A stretch of 64,000 bases of DNA, taken from positions 1 to 64,000 of the forward strand of contig JARLJW010000071.1 of assembly GCA_031290985.1 (NCBI GenBank), given 5' to 3'. Shown here piece after piece: positions 16,866 through 25,488 of the stretch. The position numbers and the translations under genes are program-made. The notes beneath the pieces are model-generated. The model had not been told where the DNA came from. It searched no databases and saw nothing but the letters and a program-made list of their open reading frames with translations. The DNA is from Verrucomicrobiia bacterium. Its GTDB lineage: Bacteria > Verrucomicrobiota > Verrucomicrobiia > Limisphaerales > UBA11358. Each line of letters opens with the position of its first letter. Positions within the stretch are counted from its first letter, which is position 1.

Positions 16866-19800
16866 CTATTTCGCGGCGGCATCGTTGAGTTCCGCGGCCA
16901 GGGTTTCCGCCTGTTCGGCGCTGAAGCTGCCCGTTATTTGTCCCGAACCGCCGGTGATCTCCGAGGCAATATTGGGAGCAGACCAAAGTTTTCCGTCGAT
17001 GATCATGGCCAGGCGCTGGTGGAGATGTTCGCGTGTTATCCGGGCAAATTGCATCCGGCCCGCATCGGTCAAAGTAAATTCAATCATCGGCGACCCCAGA
17101 TTGTCCTTGGTCACTTTGGCCGACTTCAAATCGGTTTGATCCAGCAGCACCGTCTTCTGAATGTTGAGCGTTTCTGCGGGGCGGGAACCGGCGGCCGACC
17201 CGCCTTGAACCACCGTCATCGGCTCGGTGTCAGTCGACGGGGCATCCACCACCAGCCGCATCTGTAAAACCGGCGATGCGGGCAGGTTGGCGGACCGGGG
17301 TTCGAATTTTTTGGGCAGCGCGAGCACCAGGTTGGCGTCCGCCTCGCGATGTTGTCTCATCAGGAATTCCGCGTAGTGATAGACCGCCTCAGGGGCGGAT
17401 GGGCACAGCGCCAGCGCCTGCCGGTACGCGAAATCAGCGGCGCGGGCCATGCGTTCCTTTTCTCCGTCGTTGGCGGCGTGTTCCACGCGCCAGGCATAAA
17501 GCCCGGCGATGGCGCTCCGGAATTTGAAAAACATCTTGCTCGCATACTCGTTTTGGACAAAGCGCGGGTCGCCAGTGAAACCAGTGAGATCGTGCCGGAG
17601 AAAAATCTTCTCCCCAAAGGCGGTGACCTCGCTGACGGACGTGTCGTCATTCAGCCAGCCGCCGATCATGCCCGGCACGATTTTCTGCCAATAGTCACGG
17701 TCCGACTGCACCGTGGCCTCAGCCATTTCCGTCACCGGCTCACGGTTGAGCTTGAAGATCAGGCCGTGCGGTTCGAGGTTCGGATACATCCAGTCGAACG
17801 GGAAACTTTCCTCGACGTAAAATTCATGGCCGGGATTTTTATCAAAGATGAGTTTAACCAGCAGCCCGTTGATCGACATGACCGCCGCCTGGCCGCTGAC
17901 TTCCGTGTGTCCATTGGCATCTTTTATATCCTCGCCCGGCTTGAGCTGGTGGTTATGGAGCCGCTCGGTGGCGTCCGCGACATAATCGTTGAAACATTTT
18001 TGCTGGTCTTCAGTTGTGGGAATGTAGAGGGCGGCCTTTTCGCGGCTGGCCGTTGCGGCATCGGTGTGGGCCTTGACGTAAACCATGAGGTCTTTCGCGC
18101 GCCCGGAACGTTGCTCCTCCAGATCTCTCACCGCCTTCCGCGCGGCCTCGTATTTCGGGTCAGCCTCGTTCACTTCCATGGCATCCTGTTTAAGCACCGC
18201 CGCAAGCCAGGCGGCGTCCAGCGAACGAAGCTCGCTGTCCGCCTGCCGGGCGGCGGCGAACTGATGGAGCAACGGCTTTTGTTCACCATAGGTTCTTTGC
18301 AGATATTCCAGATAAGTTCCGTCGGCCAGCGCGTTCTGGGTAAGCGTGTAAAATGGATCGGCGTCCGGCTGCGACTTGCAAAAGGCCGTGGGCAGGCCGC
18401 GTCCCGGGTCGGTGCCGCCGAAATAGATGGCGCCGGCCGGGATGGAATCGACAATGCCATCGACCGCGAGTTGCGTGTATTGTGGCTCGCAGGCAGCGAC
18501 GGCATTGTAGGCCAGGCAAATTTCCAGCACGGGGCTCCAATAGCCCGTCCGCAACCGGTTGTCCGTATGCTGGGTGGGATGTTCGTATTGGGGATGGTGT
18601 TGCATGAAGCTTTCAAACAAGTTCGTCACCGTCTGCCAGTCGCCCTGGGTGGCGGCGGTGAAAAAGTGTTGATACCCGGATGAAATGGTTTCGCCGGCCG
18701 CCGCCGCCAGCAACTCCGATTGTTTTTCCTTCAATACGGAAAATTCCTTCAGCCGCTCGATCTGTTGTGCGCGCAGCGGGTCAGTTTCTTTGACCTGGTT
18801 GCCGGCAGCGATGGTCTTGCAGCCGCTCACGCAAAAAATGATTCCACCCACCACGGCCAGGACCGCCAGCAAGGTCGCTGGCCGCAGGCGGCGGGTGCGC
18901 GTGGCATCCACGATGGCGGTGACCCGTTGCTCCAGACCGGAGGGCCGCGCCATGGCGATCGCCGCCGCCGGCGACACGCGCCGGAAACTGCCGGCGATGT
19001 CCACCAGATGACCGGCGTAGTCTGACGCCACGCAACCGGCGCCCAGCACCAGATCGTCGCACGCTCGCTCGCGTTCGACGCACATCTGGCGCGCCGCCAG
19101 CCAGACCAGTGGGTTGAACCAGTACATGGCGCAGACGCCCCTCACCACAAGCTGCGTCAGGCAGTCCCAGCGCTTCACATGCGCGAGTTCGTGCAGCAAA
19201 ACGATCCGTCGCCGCGCCTCCGGCCAGTTTTCCGCGTCCGCCGGCAGTAAAACCACCGGACGCCACCAGCCCCACGTCAGGGGCATCACGTTGTCAGCGG
19301 ATTGCAGCAAAGTGACGTTGCGCCGCAGTTGCAGCCGGGCGCGTGCTCCGGCCAGCAGCTGGATCCAGTCCGCATCTAGCGGAGGCTGCGCGCGCCGGGA
19401 AAGTTTACGGAGTTGAAATTGCCCGGCGGCCACCGAAAACATCACCAGCGCGGCTCCCGCCAGCCAGGCGAAAAACCCCAGCACCAGCCAGTTCGCGCTG
19501 AAATGGGTGGCGATCTGCCGTCCGCCGCCGGGATTGCTTGCGGCGACCAGCACCGCCGCTGCGTGATCGGCATTGGCGGCGGGAACTGCGGTGGAGGCTG
19601 CACCCGGCGCAAGGTTCAAGGCCAACGAAACTTGGTTGTTGGCGTCGACCCTGGTGGCGGCCGACCACAGCGGCTTTCCCCACGTCGGCAGCGTGGAAGT
19701 CAACAACGGGAGGCACGGCAGGCTCGCCACGGCCAGCAGCCAGATGAGATGCCGGGTGGCCGCCGAAGCGCGCCGCCACAAACCGCACATCGCGCCGGCC

Positions 19801-19901
19801 AGCGCGAGCACGATGAAACTTTTCAGCAGCGCGTCAAAAAACCAGGCCGGGAAATGCGAGTGCTGGATAAAATATGAAATGTTTTCAATGGCTGGATTCA
19901 T
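16866..19901 (-). CDS. BlaR1/MecR1-type M56 metallopeptidase sensor fused to an unknown domain and a SecD-head-like domain
   Basis: The 1011-residue protein has BlaR1-like membrane segments (about 25-42, 52-70, 140-160, 255-270, 343-362) and the zinc protease motif H-E-L-A-H at 237-241 with a downstream E-R-E-R-A-C-D-D. In BlaR1 relatives the protease triggers loss of the BlaI repressor. No penicillin-binding sensor domain follows. Instead residues about 400-860 match the stand-alone protein at 13756-15183 (YFGGTDPGR, N-L-E-P-H-G-L-I-F-K, T-G-F-T-G-D-P-R-F-V). The last 130 residues resemble the P1 head of SecD (L-D-Q-T-D-L-K-S-A, E-I-T-G-G-S-G-Q-I-T-G-S-F). It follows the BlaI gene by 1 nt. 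Confidence 0.88.
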   Translation of the reverse strand: MNPAIENISYFIQHSHFPAWFFDALLKSFIVLALAGAMCGLWRRASAATRHLIWLLAVASLPCLPLLTSTLPTWGKPLWSAATRVDANNQVSLALNLAPGAASTAVPAANADHAAAVLVAASNPGGGRQIATHFSANWLVLGFFAWLAGAALVMFSVAAGQFQLRKLSRRAQPPLDADWIQLLAGARARLQLRRNVTLLQSADNVMPLTWGWWRPVVLLPADAENWPEARRRIVLLHELAHVKRWDCLTQLVVRGVCAMYWFNPLVWLAARQMCVERERACDDLVLGAGCVASDYAGHLVDIAGSFRRVSPAAAIAMARPSGLEQRVTAIVDATRTRRLRPATLLAVLAVVGGIIFCVSGCKTIAAGNQVKETDPLRAQQIERLKEFSVLKEKQSELLAAAAGETISSGYQHFFTAATQGDWQTVTNLFESFMQHHPQYEHPTQHTDNRLRTGYWSPVLEICLAYNAVAACEPQYTQLAVDGIVDSIPAGAIYFGGTDPGRGLPTAFCKSQPDADPFYTLTQNALADGTYLEYLQRTYGEQKPLLHQFAAARQADSELRSLDAAWLAAVLKQDAMEVNEADPKYEAARKAVRDLEEQRSGRAKDLMVYVKAHTDAATASREKAALYIPTTEDQQKCFNDYVADATERLHNHQLKPGEDIKDANGHTEVSGQAAVMSINGLLVKLIFDKNPGHEFYVEESFPFDWMYPNLEPHGLIFKLNREPVTEMAEATVQSDRDYWQKIVPGMIGGWLNDDTSVSEVTAFGEKIFLRHDLTGFTGDPRFVQNEYASKMFFKFRSAIAGLYAWRVEHAANDGEKERMARAADFAYRQALALCPSAPEAVYHYAEFLMRQHREADANLVLALPKKFEPRSANLPASPVLQMRLVVDAPSTDTEPMTVVQGGSAAGSRPAETLNIQKTVLLDQTDLKSAKVTKDNLGSPMIEFTLTDAGRMQFARITREHLHQRLAMIIDGKLWSAPNIASEITGGSGQITGSFSAEQAETLAAELNDAAAK

Positions 19902-19902
19902 T

Positions 19903-20286
19903 TTAACGTCCCTCCTTCCGGGCTTGTTTGATGAGCTGTTGCAGTTTGTTCAACTCAGCGTCGGAAAGTTTCGCGTCCTGGGCGTCCAGCAACGCGGCCA
20001 CGGCCTCCGTGGCCGATCCTTGGAAGAAAGTGGCGACGAGCCGCTTCAAGGCGGAGCGGCTGGCGGACTCGTGCGAGGCGCATGGCAGGTAAACGTAGCG
20101 CACCCCCTCCTCCCGGTGCTTGATGTGGCCCTTGTCCTCCAAAATCCGCAGCAGCGCGCGCACCGATGAATAGCTGGGCGGATCAGGCAGCGCCGCGAGG
20201 ATCTCCGCGGCGGTGGCGGATTGCTTGGCGTGCAGAACGTCCATGATCTGGCGTTCCCGGCGGCTCAAATGCTGTTCAGCGCTCAT
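19903..20286 (-). CDS. BlaI/MecI/CopY-family repressor
   Basis: The 127-residue protein is a typical BlaI relative: N-terminal winged helix (R-R-E-R-Q-I-M-D-V-L, then Y-S-S-V-R-A-L-L-R-I-L-E-D-K-G) and a C-terminal helical dimerisation part. The family represses its own operon and is inactivated by proteolysis through the M56 partner, which is the next gene (1-nt gap). Two matching dyads lie directly upstream, supporting autoregulation. The cleavage site cannot be assigned. Confidence 0.93.
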   Translation of the reverse strand: MSAEQHLSRRERQIMDVLHAKQSATAAEILAALPDPPSYSSVRALLRILEDKGHIKHREEGVRYVYLPCASHESASRSALKRLVATFFQGSATEAVAALLDAQDAKLSDAELNKLQQLIKQARKEGR

Positions 20287-20290
20287 GATG

Positions 20291-20351
20291 TGCTAAATTT
20301 TTAGCATCAACCCGGAAGCGCGTCAACCTGAAAGTGCTAAAATTTTAGCAC
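20291..20351 (-). promoter_or_regulatory. blaI promoter with two repressor dyads
   Basis: Two palindromes share the core: TGCTAAATTTTTAGCA (20291-20306) and GTGCTAAAATTTTAGCAC (20334-20351). On the minus strand TTGACG (20326-20321), a 17-bp spacer and TAAAAA (20303-20298) form a promoter whose -10 lies inside the first dyad. The predicted transcript begins only about 5 nt before the blaI ATG. The arrangement fits BlaI binding over the promoter. Confidence 0.8.
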
Positions 20352-20389
20352 GGCAGGAAAACACAAAACCTTCTTTCAAAAATTCCCGC

Positions 20390-20419
20390 TTGACATGCAA
20401 CCGTTTGGTTGCATATTAT
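20390..20419 (+). promoter_or_regulatory. leaderless arsR promoter overlapped by a perfect palindrome
   Basis: TTGACA (20390-20395), an 18-bp spacer and TATTAT (20414-20419) form a strong promoter. The spacer is filled by the 20-bp palindrome ATGCAACCGTTTGGTTGCAT (20395-20414), a likely ArsR operator. Transcription would start about 6-7 nt after the -10, at or next to the GTG at 20426, giving a leaderless mRNA. Confidence 0.82.
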
Positions 20420-20425
20420 CAGCGC

Positions 20426-20758
20426 GTGTTGGATGCAGTATTCAAAGCCCTGGCCGATGCCAGCCGCCGGAAGCTGCTGGACCAGCTCTTCAAGAGCAAC
20501 GGCCAGACGCTCGGCGAGCTGTGCGCGCACCTCGACATGACGCGGCAGGCGGTCACCAAGCACCTCCGGCTGCTGGAGGACGCCAACCTGATCTCCGTGG
20601 TCTGGCGTGGGCGCGAGAAGCTGCACTACCTCAATCCAGTGCCGTTGCATGAGATCTACGAACGCTGGATTGGCAAATATGAAGGTGAAGGTCATCGCCT
20701 CCAGGCGTTGAGCGACCTGAAAAAAGGTCTCGAAAAAAATGAAAACCCCAAAGGATGA
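20426..20758 (+). CDS. ArsR-family regulator of AHSA1 operon 1
   Basis: The start is set at GTG 20426; an ATG at 20395 lies inside the promoter and operator and is rejected, and a TTG at 20429 is a close alternative. The 110-residue protein begins V-L-D-A-V-F-K-A-L-A-D-A-S-R-R-K-L-L-D-Q-L, the typical opening of ArsR proteins linked to SRPBCC genes, with recognition helix T-R-Q-A-V-T-K-H-L-R-L-L. It has no Cys pair for metal sensing, so an organic ligand or another signal is likely. Four AHSA1 genes follow in the same direction. Confidence 0.88.
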   Translation: MLDAVFKALADASRRKLLDQLFKSNGQTLGELCAHLDMTRQAVTKHLRLLEDANLISVVWRGREKLHYLNPVPLHEIYERWIGKYEGEGHRLQALSDLKKGLEKNENPKG

Positions 20759-20762
20759 CATC

Positions 20763-21206
20763 ATGAAAAAGCCAAAACTCGTATACACCACGTTCATCAA
20801 ATCGACGCCCAAAAAAACCTGGGACGCCATCACCAAGCCCGAATTCACCCGCCAATATTGGGCCGGCATTGCCAACGTGTCCGCTTGGAAGCGCGGCGCA
20901 AAATGGGAGCACGTCACCAAGGAGAACGAGGTCTGGGTCCTCGGCAAGGTCGTGGAATGCACTCCGGCCAAACGCCTGGTGTTGACCTGGGCCGACCCGG
21001 ACCAGCTCAAAGACGTCTCGCGGGTCACCTTCGAGATCGCGAAGGTGGAAGATCTGACCTGCCTCACCGTGACCCATGACAACTTCAAGGCCGGTTCGAA
21101 GATGGCCGACAAAGTCTCCTGGGGCTGGCCGCGCGTGCTCTCCAGCCTGAAATCATTCCTCGAAACCGGCGAAGGCCTGAATATCTTCGCCGGCTGCTCA
21201 AATTAA
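20763..21206 (+). CDS. SRPBCC/AHSA1 domain protein (operon 1, copy 1)
   Basis: The start at 20763 follows AAGGATG 8 nt upstream; an earlier ATG at 20739 overlaps arsR. The 147-residue protein is a single helix-grip domain: T-T-F-I-K-S-T-P-K-K-T-W-D-A-I-T, Q-Y-W-A-G, W-K-R-G-A-K-W, then a C-terminal helix ending L-K-S-F-L-E-T-G. AHSA1-like proteins bind hydrophobic ligands or act as chaperone activators. Closely similar to copies 2 and 3. Confidence 0.88.
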   Translation: MKKPKLVYTTFIKSTPKKTWDAITKPEFTRQYWAGIANVSAWKRGAKWEHVTKENEVWVLGKVVECTPAKRLVLTWADPDQLKDVSRVTFEIAKVEDLTCLTVTHDNFKAGSKMADKVSWGWPRVLSSLKSFLETGEGLNIFAGCSN

Positions 21207-21234
21207 AACCCTCAAACCAGGAAGGGATGACATC

Positions 21235-21705
21235 ATGCAAAAGAGCACTTTTATATACGTCACGTACATCCGCACCACGCCGGAAAAACTGTGGGCCGCG
21301 CTGACCCAGCCCGAATTCACCCGCCAATACTTCTTCAACACCACCCAGGAATCCGCATGGAAACCGGGCGCGTCGTGGAAGATGCAGGCCCCGGACGGCA
21401 GCACCACCGATGGCGGCGAAGTCCTTGAAATCGACCCGCCCCGGCGGCTCGTCCTGAAGTGGCGCCATGAACTCAAGCCCGAGCTGCGCGCCGAGGGCTA
21501 TTCCCGCATGACCTACTCGCTCGAACCGGCAGGTGCCTCGGTCAAGCTCACCGTCACGCATGAGATGGACAAGCCGGGCTCGAAGTTGATCGAAGGCGTC
21601 GCGAACGGCTGGCCGACCATCCTCGCCAGCCTCAAGAGCCTGCTCGAAACCGGCCAGTCGCTGGAGGAAACCCGCCAATGGAAAGGCGGCTGCAAGGGCG
21701 AATGA
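21235..21705 (+). CDS. SRPBCC/AHSA1 domain protein (operon 1, copy 2)
   Basis: The 156-residue protein has the same single AHSA1 domain as its neighbours (Y-I-R-T-T-P-E-K-L-W-A-A-L-T-Q-P-E-F-T-R-Q-Y, W-K-P-G-A-S-W). The leader before it, AGGAAGGGATGACATC, repeats that of copy 1, so the ribosome site was duplicated with the gene. It lies 28 nt after copy 1. Confidence 0.88.
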   Translation: MQKSTFIYVTYIRTTPEKLWAALTQPEFTRQYFFNTTQESAWKPGASWKMQAPDGSTTDGGEVLEIDPPRRLVLKWRHELKPELRAEGYSRMTYSLEPAGASVKLTVTHEMDKPGSKLIEGVANGWPTILASLKSLLETGQSLEETRQWKGGCKGE

Positions 21706-21738
21706 AATGTGAACCGACCACCAACCAAACCCAACGTT

Positions 21739-22182
21739 ATGAAAAAACTCGAACTCGTTTATACAACCTTCATCCGCACGACGCCCAAAAAACTCTGGGC
21801 CGCCATCACCCAGCCCGAATTCGCCAGCCAGTATTGGGGCGGTCGTGGCAACATTTCCGATTGGAAAAAGGGCTCGCCATGGTATCACAGCGAGGATGGC
21901 AAGCTGGACGAAGCCTGCGTGGTCGGAGAAGTTCTTGAAAGCCATCCGCCGAAACGCCTCGTGCTGAGCTGGGCCGATCCCGACCGGCCCGCGGAAATTT
22001 CCCGCGTAACCTTTGAACTTGAGCCGCTCACAGACATGGTGAGCCTCCGGGTGATTCATGGCCAGATCAAGGCCGGGTCGGAAACGGCCAAAAATGTTTC
22101 CCGGGGCTGGCCGCTCGTGCTCTCCAGCCTCAAGTCCTACCTCGAGACCGGCAAAGGTCTCGATGTTTCATGCGGCCATTGA
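21739..22182 (+). CDS. SRPBCC/AHSA1 domain protein (operon 1, copy 3)
   Basis: I start at ATG 21739 because it aligns with the other copies (M-K-K-L-E-L-V-Y-T-T-F-I-R-T-T-P-K-K-L-W); a GTG at 21709 would add 10 unmatched residues. The 147-residue product is closest to copy 1 (shared V-L-S-W-A-D-P-D-type strand and R-G-W-P-L-V-L-S-S-L-K-S). The tandem set reads as recent duplication within one operon. Confidence 0.87.
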   Translation: MKKLELVYTTFIRTTPKKLWAAITQPEFASQYWGGRGNISDWKKGSPWYHSEDGKLDEACVVGEVLESHPPKRLVLSWADPDRPAEISRVTFELEPLTDMVSLRVIHGQIKAGSETAKNVSRGWPLVLSSLKSYLETGKGLDVSCGH

Positions 22183-22217
22183 GTGACCGCGCGAAACCCT
22201 GGCCCATGGAGGTGAAT

Positions 22218-22781
22218 ATGCCAACTGAGATCAAAACCGATTTCCGGCTGCCCAGCTATTCCAAATGGCGCGCCCCCCGCGCCGTCGTTGACAGCGGCGC
22301 CGGCGTCATCATCGCGACCGTGGAGGTTGACGCCCCGCCGGAACGGATCTTCCGAGCGCTTACCACCACTGAGGTCGAGCAGTGGTGGGGCCACCCCGGC
22401 TTCTATCGCTGGAAAAATTGGCAGGCAGACCTCCGCGTTGGTGGTCAATGGAGCGTTGCCGTCCACTTTGCCGATGGCAGCACCAACGGCGGCTACGGCG
22501 AGTTCGCCGAGCTCGAAGAGCCCCGCAAAATCGTCATGACCCGCCGCTTCGAGCAGCATCCCCTGCTCGGCACGCGCGAAACCACGATCACCTACCGCCT
22601 CGACCCCATCGAGTCCGGCACGCGTGTGACCCTGCGCGACGAAGGCTTCATCGGCCGGAGCGAAGCCGCCTTCGGCAACGCAGAACATTGGGAACGCGTG
22701 CTCGGCTGGCTGCAAGCCTGCTTGGCACCCGTTAAACCGCTGCCGCCCGGCCTCAGATCTGCGACGCTGCAGTTCGCTTGA
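22218..22781 (+). CDS. SRPBCC domain protein (operon 1, copy 4, divergent)
   Basis: The ATG at 22218 follows a clear GGAGGTGA, so earlier in-frame ATGs (22170, 22206) are not used. The 187-residue protein is a more distant SRPBCC member: V-E-V-D-A-P-P-E-R-I-F-R-A-L-T-T-T-E-V-E, Q-W-W-G-H-P-G-F-Y-R-W-K-N-W. It ends the operon. Its last 29 bases overlap the end of the convergent NIPSNAP gene. Confidence 0.85.
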   Translation: MPTEIKTDFRLPSYSKWRAPRAVVDSGAGVIIATVEVDAPPERIFRALTTTEVEQWWGHPGFYRWKNWQADLRVGGQWSVAVHFADGSTNGGYGEFAELEEPRKIVMTRRFEQHPLLGTRETTITYRLDPIESGTRVTLRDEGFIGRSEAAFGNAEHWERVLGWLQACLAPVKPLPPGLRSATLQFA

Positions 22782-23541
22782 GGATGACCTTGATGGCGGT
22801 GGTCATGTTGTCCTTGAACTGCGGGTCGGCCTGCAATTGTTTCCAGACCGGCGCGGCGGAAAAGCCCGCCCAATGCTTTTTGTGCGCCTCCATGTTTTCG
22901 CCGCACGTCATGTACATGAGGCTGGGCATCACCGGCCCGGACACGGTGCGCCCGTAAAAGATGGGTGCGAGGCCGACTTCCTTCATCACGGTGATCTCCC
23001 CGCTCTCGAACATGTGGATCTTGCTCAGTCCCTTGCCCTCGCTTGAGCTGATGTAGGTGCGCAGTTCAAAAACCTCCGGTTTCTTGTCCGGCGGCGGCAC
23101 CACGAGGTGCTTCATGCCGTCGAACGCCACCAGCAGCGAAGCCGAAAAACTTTCGTAGGCGGCATTCGTCTTTGGCGCATTCAAGAATTCAGCCGCGGCG
23201 GCCTGGTAAGTGGTATCGGCAGCCAGCTTCCCGGGGATCGCTGCAAAGGCCTCCGCTGAATCGCTGGGAATGAACACATAAATCTTGTTGGTCGCGGAAT
23301 CCTGAATTTCCGTAAACACGCCGATGGGCTGGCAGCCGATCCGGTTGTAAGCCGGTACTGCGGCGCGCTCCCAGTAGTCATTGATGCGCTGCTGCTGCTC
23401 GGTGGACTTGGTGCTGTATACCTGGATTTCGTAATACTGCGGCTTTTCACCGTCGGCCGCCCGGCTCTGAAGCGGAACGCTGAAGACTGTGATGGCAGCG
23501 GCGATGATGCCGGCGGCACGGATGGCAAAACGTGGATTCAT
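22753..23541 (-). CDS. exported NIPSNAP-family protein
   Basis: A signal peptide ends near S-R-A-A-D at residue 30. Two NIPSNAP (dimeric alpha-beta barrel) units follow: Y-Y-E-I-Q-V-Y at about 36 and V-F-E-L-R-T-Y at about 156, the second with S-L-M-Y-M-T-C. The family is structurally close to ABM monooxygenases and its bacterial role is unclear. Total length is 262 residues. It converges on, and overlaps by 29 bp, the last AHSA1 gene. Confidence 0.88.
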   Translation of the reverse strand: MNPRFAIRAAGIIAAAITVFSVPLQSRAADGEKPQYYEIQVYSTKSTEQQQRINDYWERAAVPAYNRIGCQPIGVFTEIQDSATNKIYVFIPSDSAEAFAAIPGKLAADTTYQAAAAEFLNAPKTNAAYESFSASLLVAFDGMKHLVVPPPDKKPEVFELRTYISSSEGKGLSKIHMFESGEITVMKEVGLAPIFYGRTVSGPVMPSLMYMTCGENMEAHKKHWAGFSAAPVWKQLQADPQFKDNMTTAIKVILKRTAASQI

Positions 23542-23667
23542 TTTGAAAGTCTATTCTGGTTCTCCAGCCAAGACGACAATGTTCTTCTCCGGTTACATCC
23601 ATATACCTGAACGAATGTCCACTCCTCTTCCCGGCGGTAATGGTTCAAGCTGCGTCCATCCCGAACC

Positions 23668-25488
23668 ATGAATACCACCGAGCAACAACCCCTTTCCCGG
23701 CGCAAATGGCTGGGGCTGGCCTCCGTTTCCACCGTCGCTGCCGCCGGTTCCGGCCTGCTGGCCGCCTCCGCCCGCGCCGATGACGCCTCCGCGAGTCCGG
23801 ACAAGACCAACGGCGTGCGCACTTATAACATCCGCGACTTCGGCGCGAAAGGCGACGGCACCACGCTCGACACGGCGGCCCTGCAGGCGGCCATCGACGC
23901 CTGCAACAAGGACCAGGGCGGAACCGTGCTCGTCCCCGCCGGCACATTCGTCATCGGCACCACCGAACTCAAGAGCAACGTAACCCTGCACATCGCCGCG
24001 CAGGGCGTCCTGCTCGGCAGCGATCACGGCCCGGACTACTTTCCCGCCGATGAGATTCCGCTCCAAGGTGATTCGACGCTCGAAGACGGCAACACCGGCC
24101 TGCTCTTCGCGGTCAACGCGGAGAACATCACCGTCGAGGGCCCGGGCATGATCGATGGCCACGGCTCGCGCTTCCACGGTCCTAATCGCGGCGACCCGTC
24201 GCCAGCCGGCATCAGCGGCAGCCACCGTCCCTATCACCTGATGTTTTACCGGTGCCAGAATCTGCGGATCCGCGACCTCTCCCTGAAGGACTGCGCGTTT
24301 CATTCCATGCGCATCGTGCAATGCACCTACGCATGGTTCAGCGGCATCCATCTGCGCAGCCGCGTCATTAGCAACAACGACGGCTTTCATTTCATCAGTT
24401 GCGAGTACATGCACGTCTCCAACTGCGACATCCAATGCCAGGACGACGCCTGCGCCCTGTTCGGCAGTTGCAAGTTCGTCACGGTGACTGACTGCACCTT
24501 CAGCACCCGCTGGTCGGTCTTTCGTTTCGGCGGCGGCACGGCGGAGAACATCACCGTCTCCAATTGCATCATGGACACCGTCTTCGGTTGCCCGATAAAA
24601 ATCCGCGGTGGCGAATCCCGCGACGGCGTGATTTCACGCTTTGAAAACTTTTCCTTCCGAAACCTGACGATGAACCACGTTACCGGCCCGATTTCCATCT
24701 GCCTCGGCACCCGGCGACGGAGATCGGAAGCGGCGGCGGGCATACAAACCAATTCCTTGCCCGGCACTATTTCCAACGCCGAAACCAATCCGGCCTCCAG
24801 CGTGACGAATAATTTTGGCGGCGGCTTTTCTCCCGGGCCGACTCCAGAAGAACTTGCGCAGCCAACGGGCATCGTACGGAACATCTCCTTCAGCGGCATC
24901 CGCGCGACGGTGGTCAAGCCGTTCCCGCTGCCGGAGTCCGAGTGGAAGAGCGGTTACAATCCCGGCGAGGTATTCTCGTGTATCGGGCTGAACGCCGTCG
25001 GCGCGGGCTGGCTGGAAAACATCAGCTTCAACGATGTGCACATCACTTTCCCCGGCGGCGGCACGGCGGAACAGGCGGCGGTCCGCGACGTTCCGAAAGC
25101 CATCGGCGAATATTACGCCGCCGGCGTCTTCCCCGCCTACGCGCTCTACGCGCGCCAGGTGCGCGGCCTCACGCTGCAAAACGTCCGCTTTGAAATCGCT
25201 GCGTCTGACTTCCGGCCCGCGGTTGTGTTCGACCATGTCACCGATGCGACCGTAAACGGGCTTGGTGTGCAGGGCGACCCGGATGCGGAATCCGCCCTGC
25301 GCTTCATCGAGTCACAAGACGTGTTGCTGAGTGCCACGCGCCTCCTCAAGCCTGCCCCCGTTTTTCTACAAGTGGAGGGTGTGACGAACATGGGAATCAC
25401 GATCGATGGCGGCGACATTTCCAAAGCCGCGACACCTGTCGCGTTCAAAAATGGAGCAGAAGAAAAATCCGTGAAAGTGCGCGGCTGA
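23668..25488 (+). CDS. Tat-exported right-handed beta-helix enzyme, GH28/pectate-lyase-like
   Basis: The 606-residue protein opens with a twin-arginine signal (S-R-R-K-W-L-G-L-A, R11-R12, then an Ala-rich core to S-A-R-A). The mature start T-Y-N-I-R-D-F-G-A-K-G-D-G-T-T-L-D-T-A-A is the classic opening of pectate-lyase-3/polygalacturonase helices. The body is a parallel beta helix with repeated N-I-T-V and C-x-F patterns. It may cleave acidic plant or algal polysaccharide, but the GH28 catalytic Asp set is not certain by eye. Its stop abuts that of the convergent gene in TGATCA, with no gap. Confidence 0.85.
   Translation: MNTTEQQPLSRRKWLGLASVSTVAAAGSGLLAASARADDASASPDKTNGVRTYNIRDFGAKGDGTTLDTAALQAAIDACNKDQGGTVLVPAGTFVIGTTELKSNVTLHIAAQGVLLGSDHGPDYFPADEIPLQGDSTLEDGNTGLLFAVNAENITVEGPGMIDGHGSRFHGPNRGDPSPAGISGSHRPYHLMFYRCQNLRIRDLSLKDCAFHSMRIVQCTYAWFSGIHLRSRVISNNDGFHFISCEYMHVSNCDIQCQDDACALFGSCKFVTVTDCTFSTRWSVFRFGGGTAENITVSNCIMDTVFGCPIKIRGGESRDGVISRFENFSFRNLTMNHVTGPISICLGTRRRRSEAAAGIQTNSLPGTISNAETNPASSVTNNFGGGFSPGPTPEELAQPTGIVRNISFSGIRATVVKPFPLPESEWKSGYNPGEVFSCIGLNAVGAGWLENISFNDVHITFPGGGTAEQAAVRDVPKAIGEYYAAGVFPAYALYARQVRGLTLQNVRFEIAASDFRPAVVFDHVTDATVNGLGVQGDPDAESALRFIESQDVLLSATRLLKPAPVFLQVEGVTNMGITIDGGDISKAATPVAFKNGAEEKSVKVRG

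Noticed and set aside
17349..18683. 444-residue plus-strand ORF
   Set aside because: Antisense to the middle of the M56 sensor, whose domain is confirmed by the paralogue at 13756.
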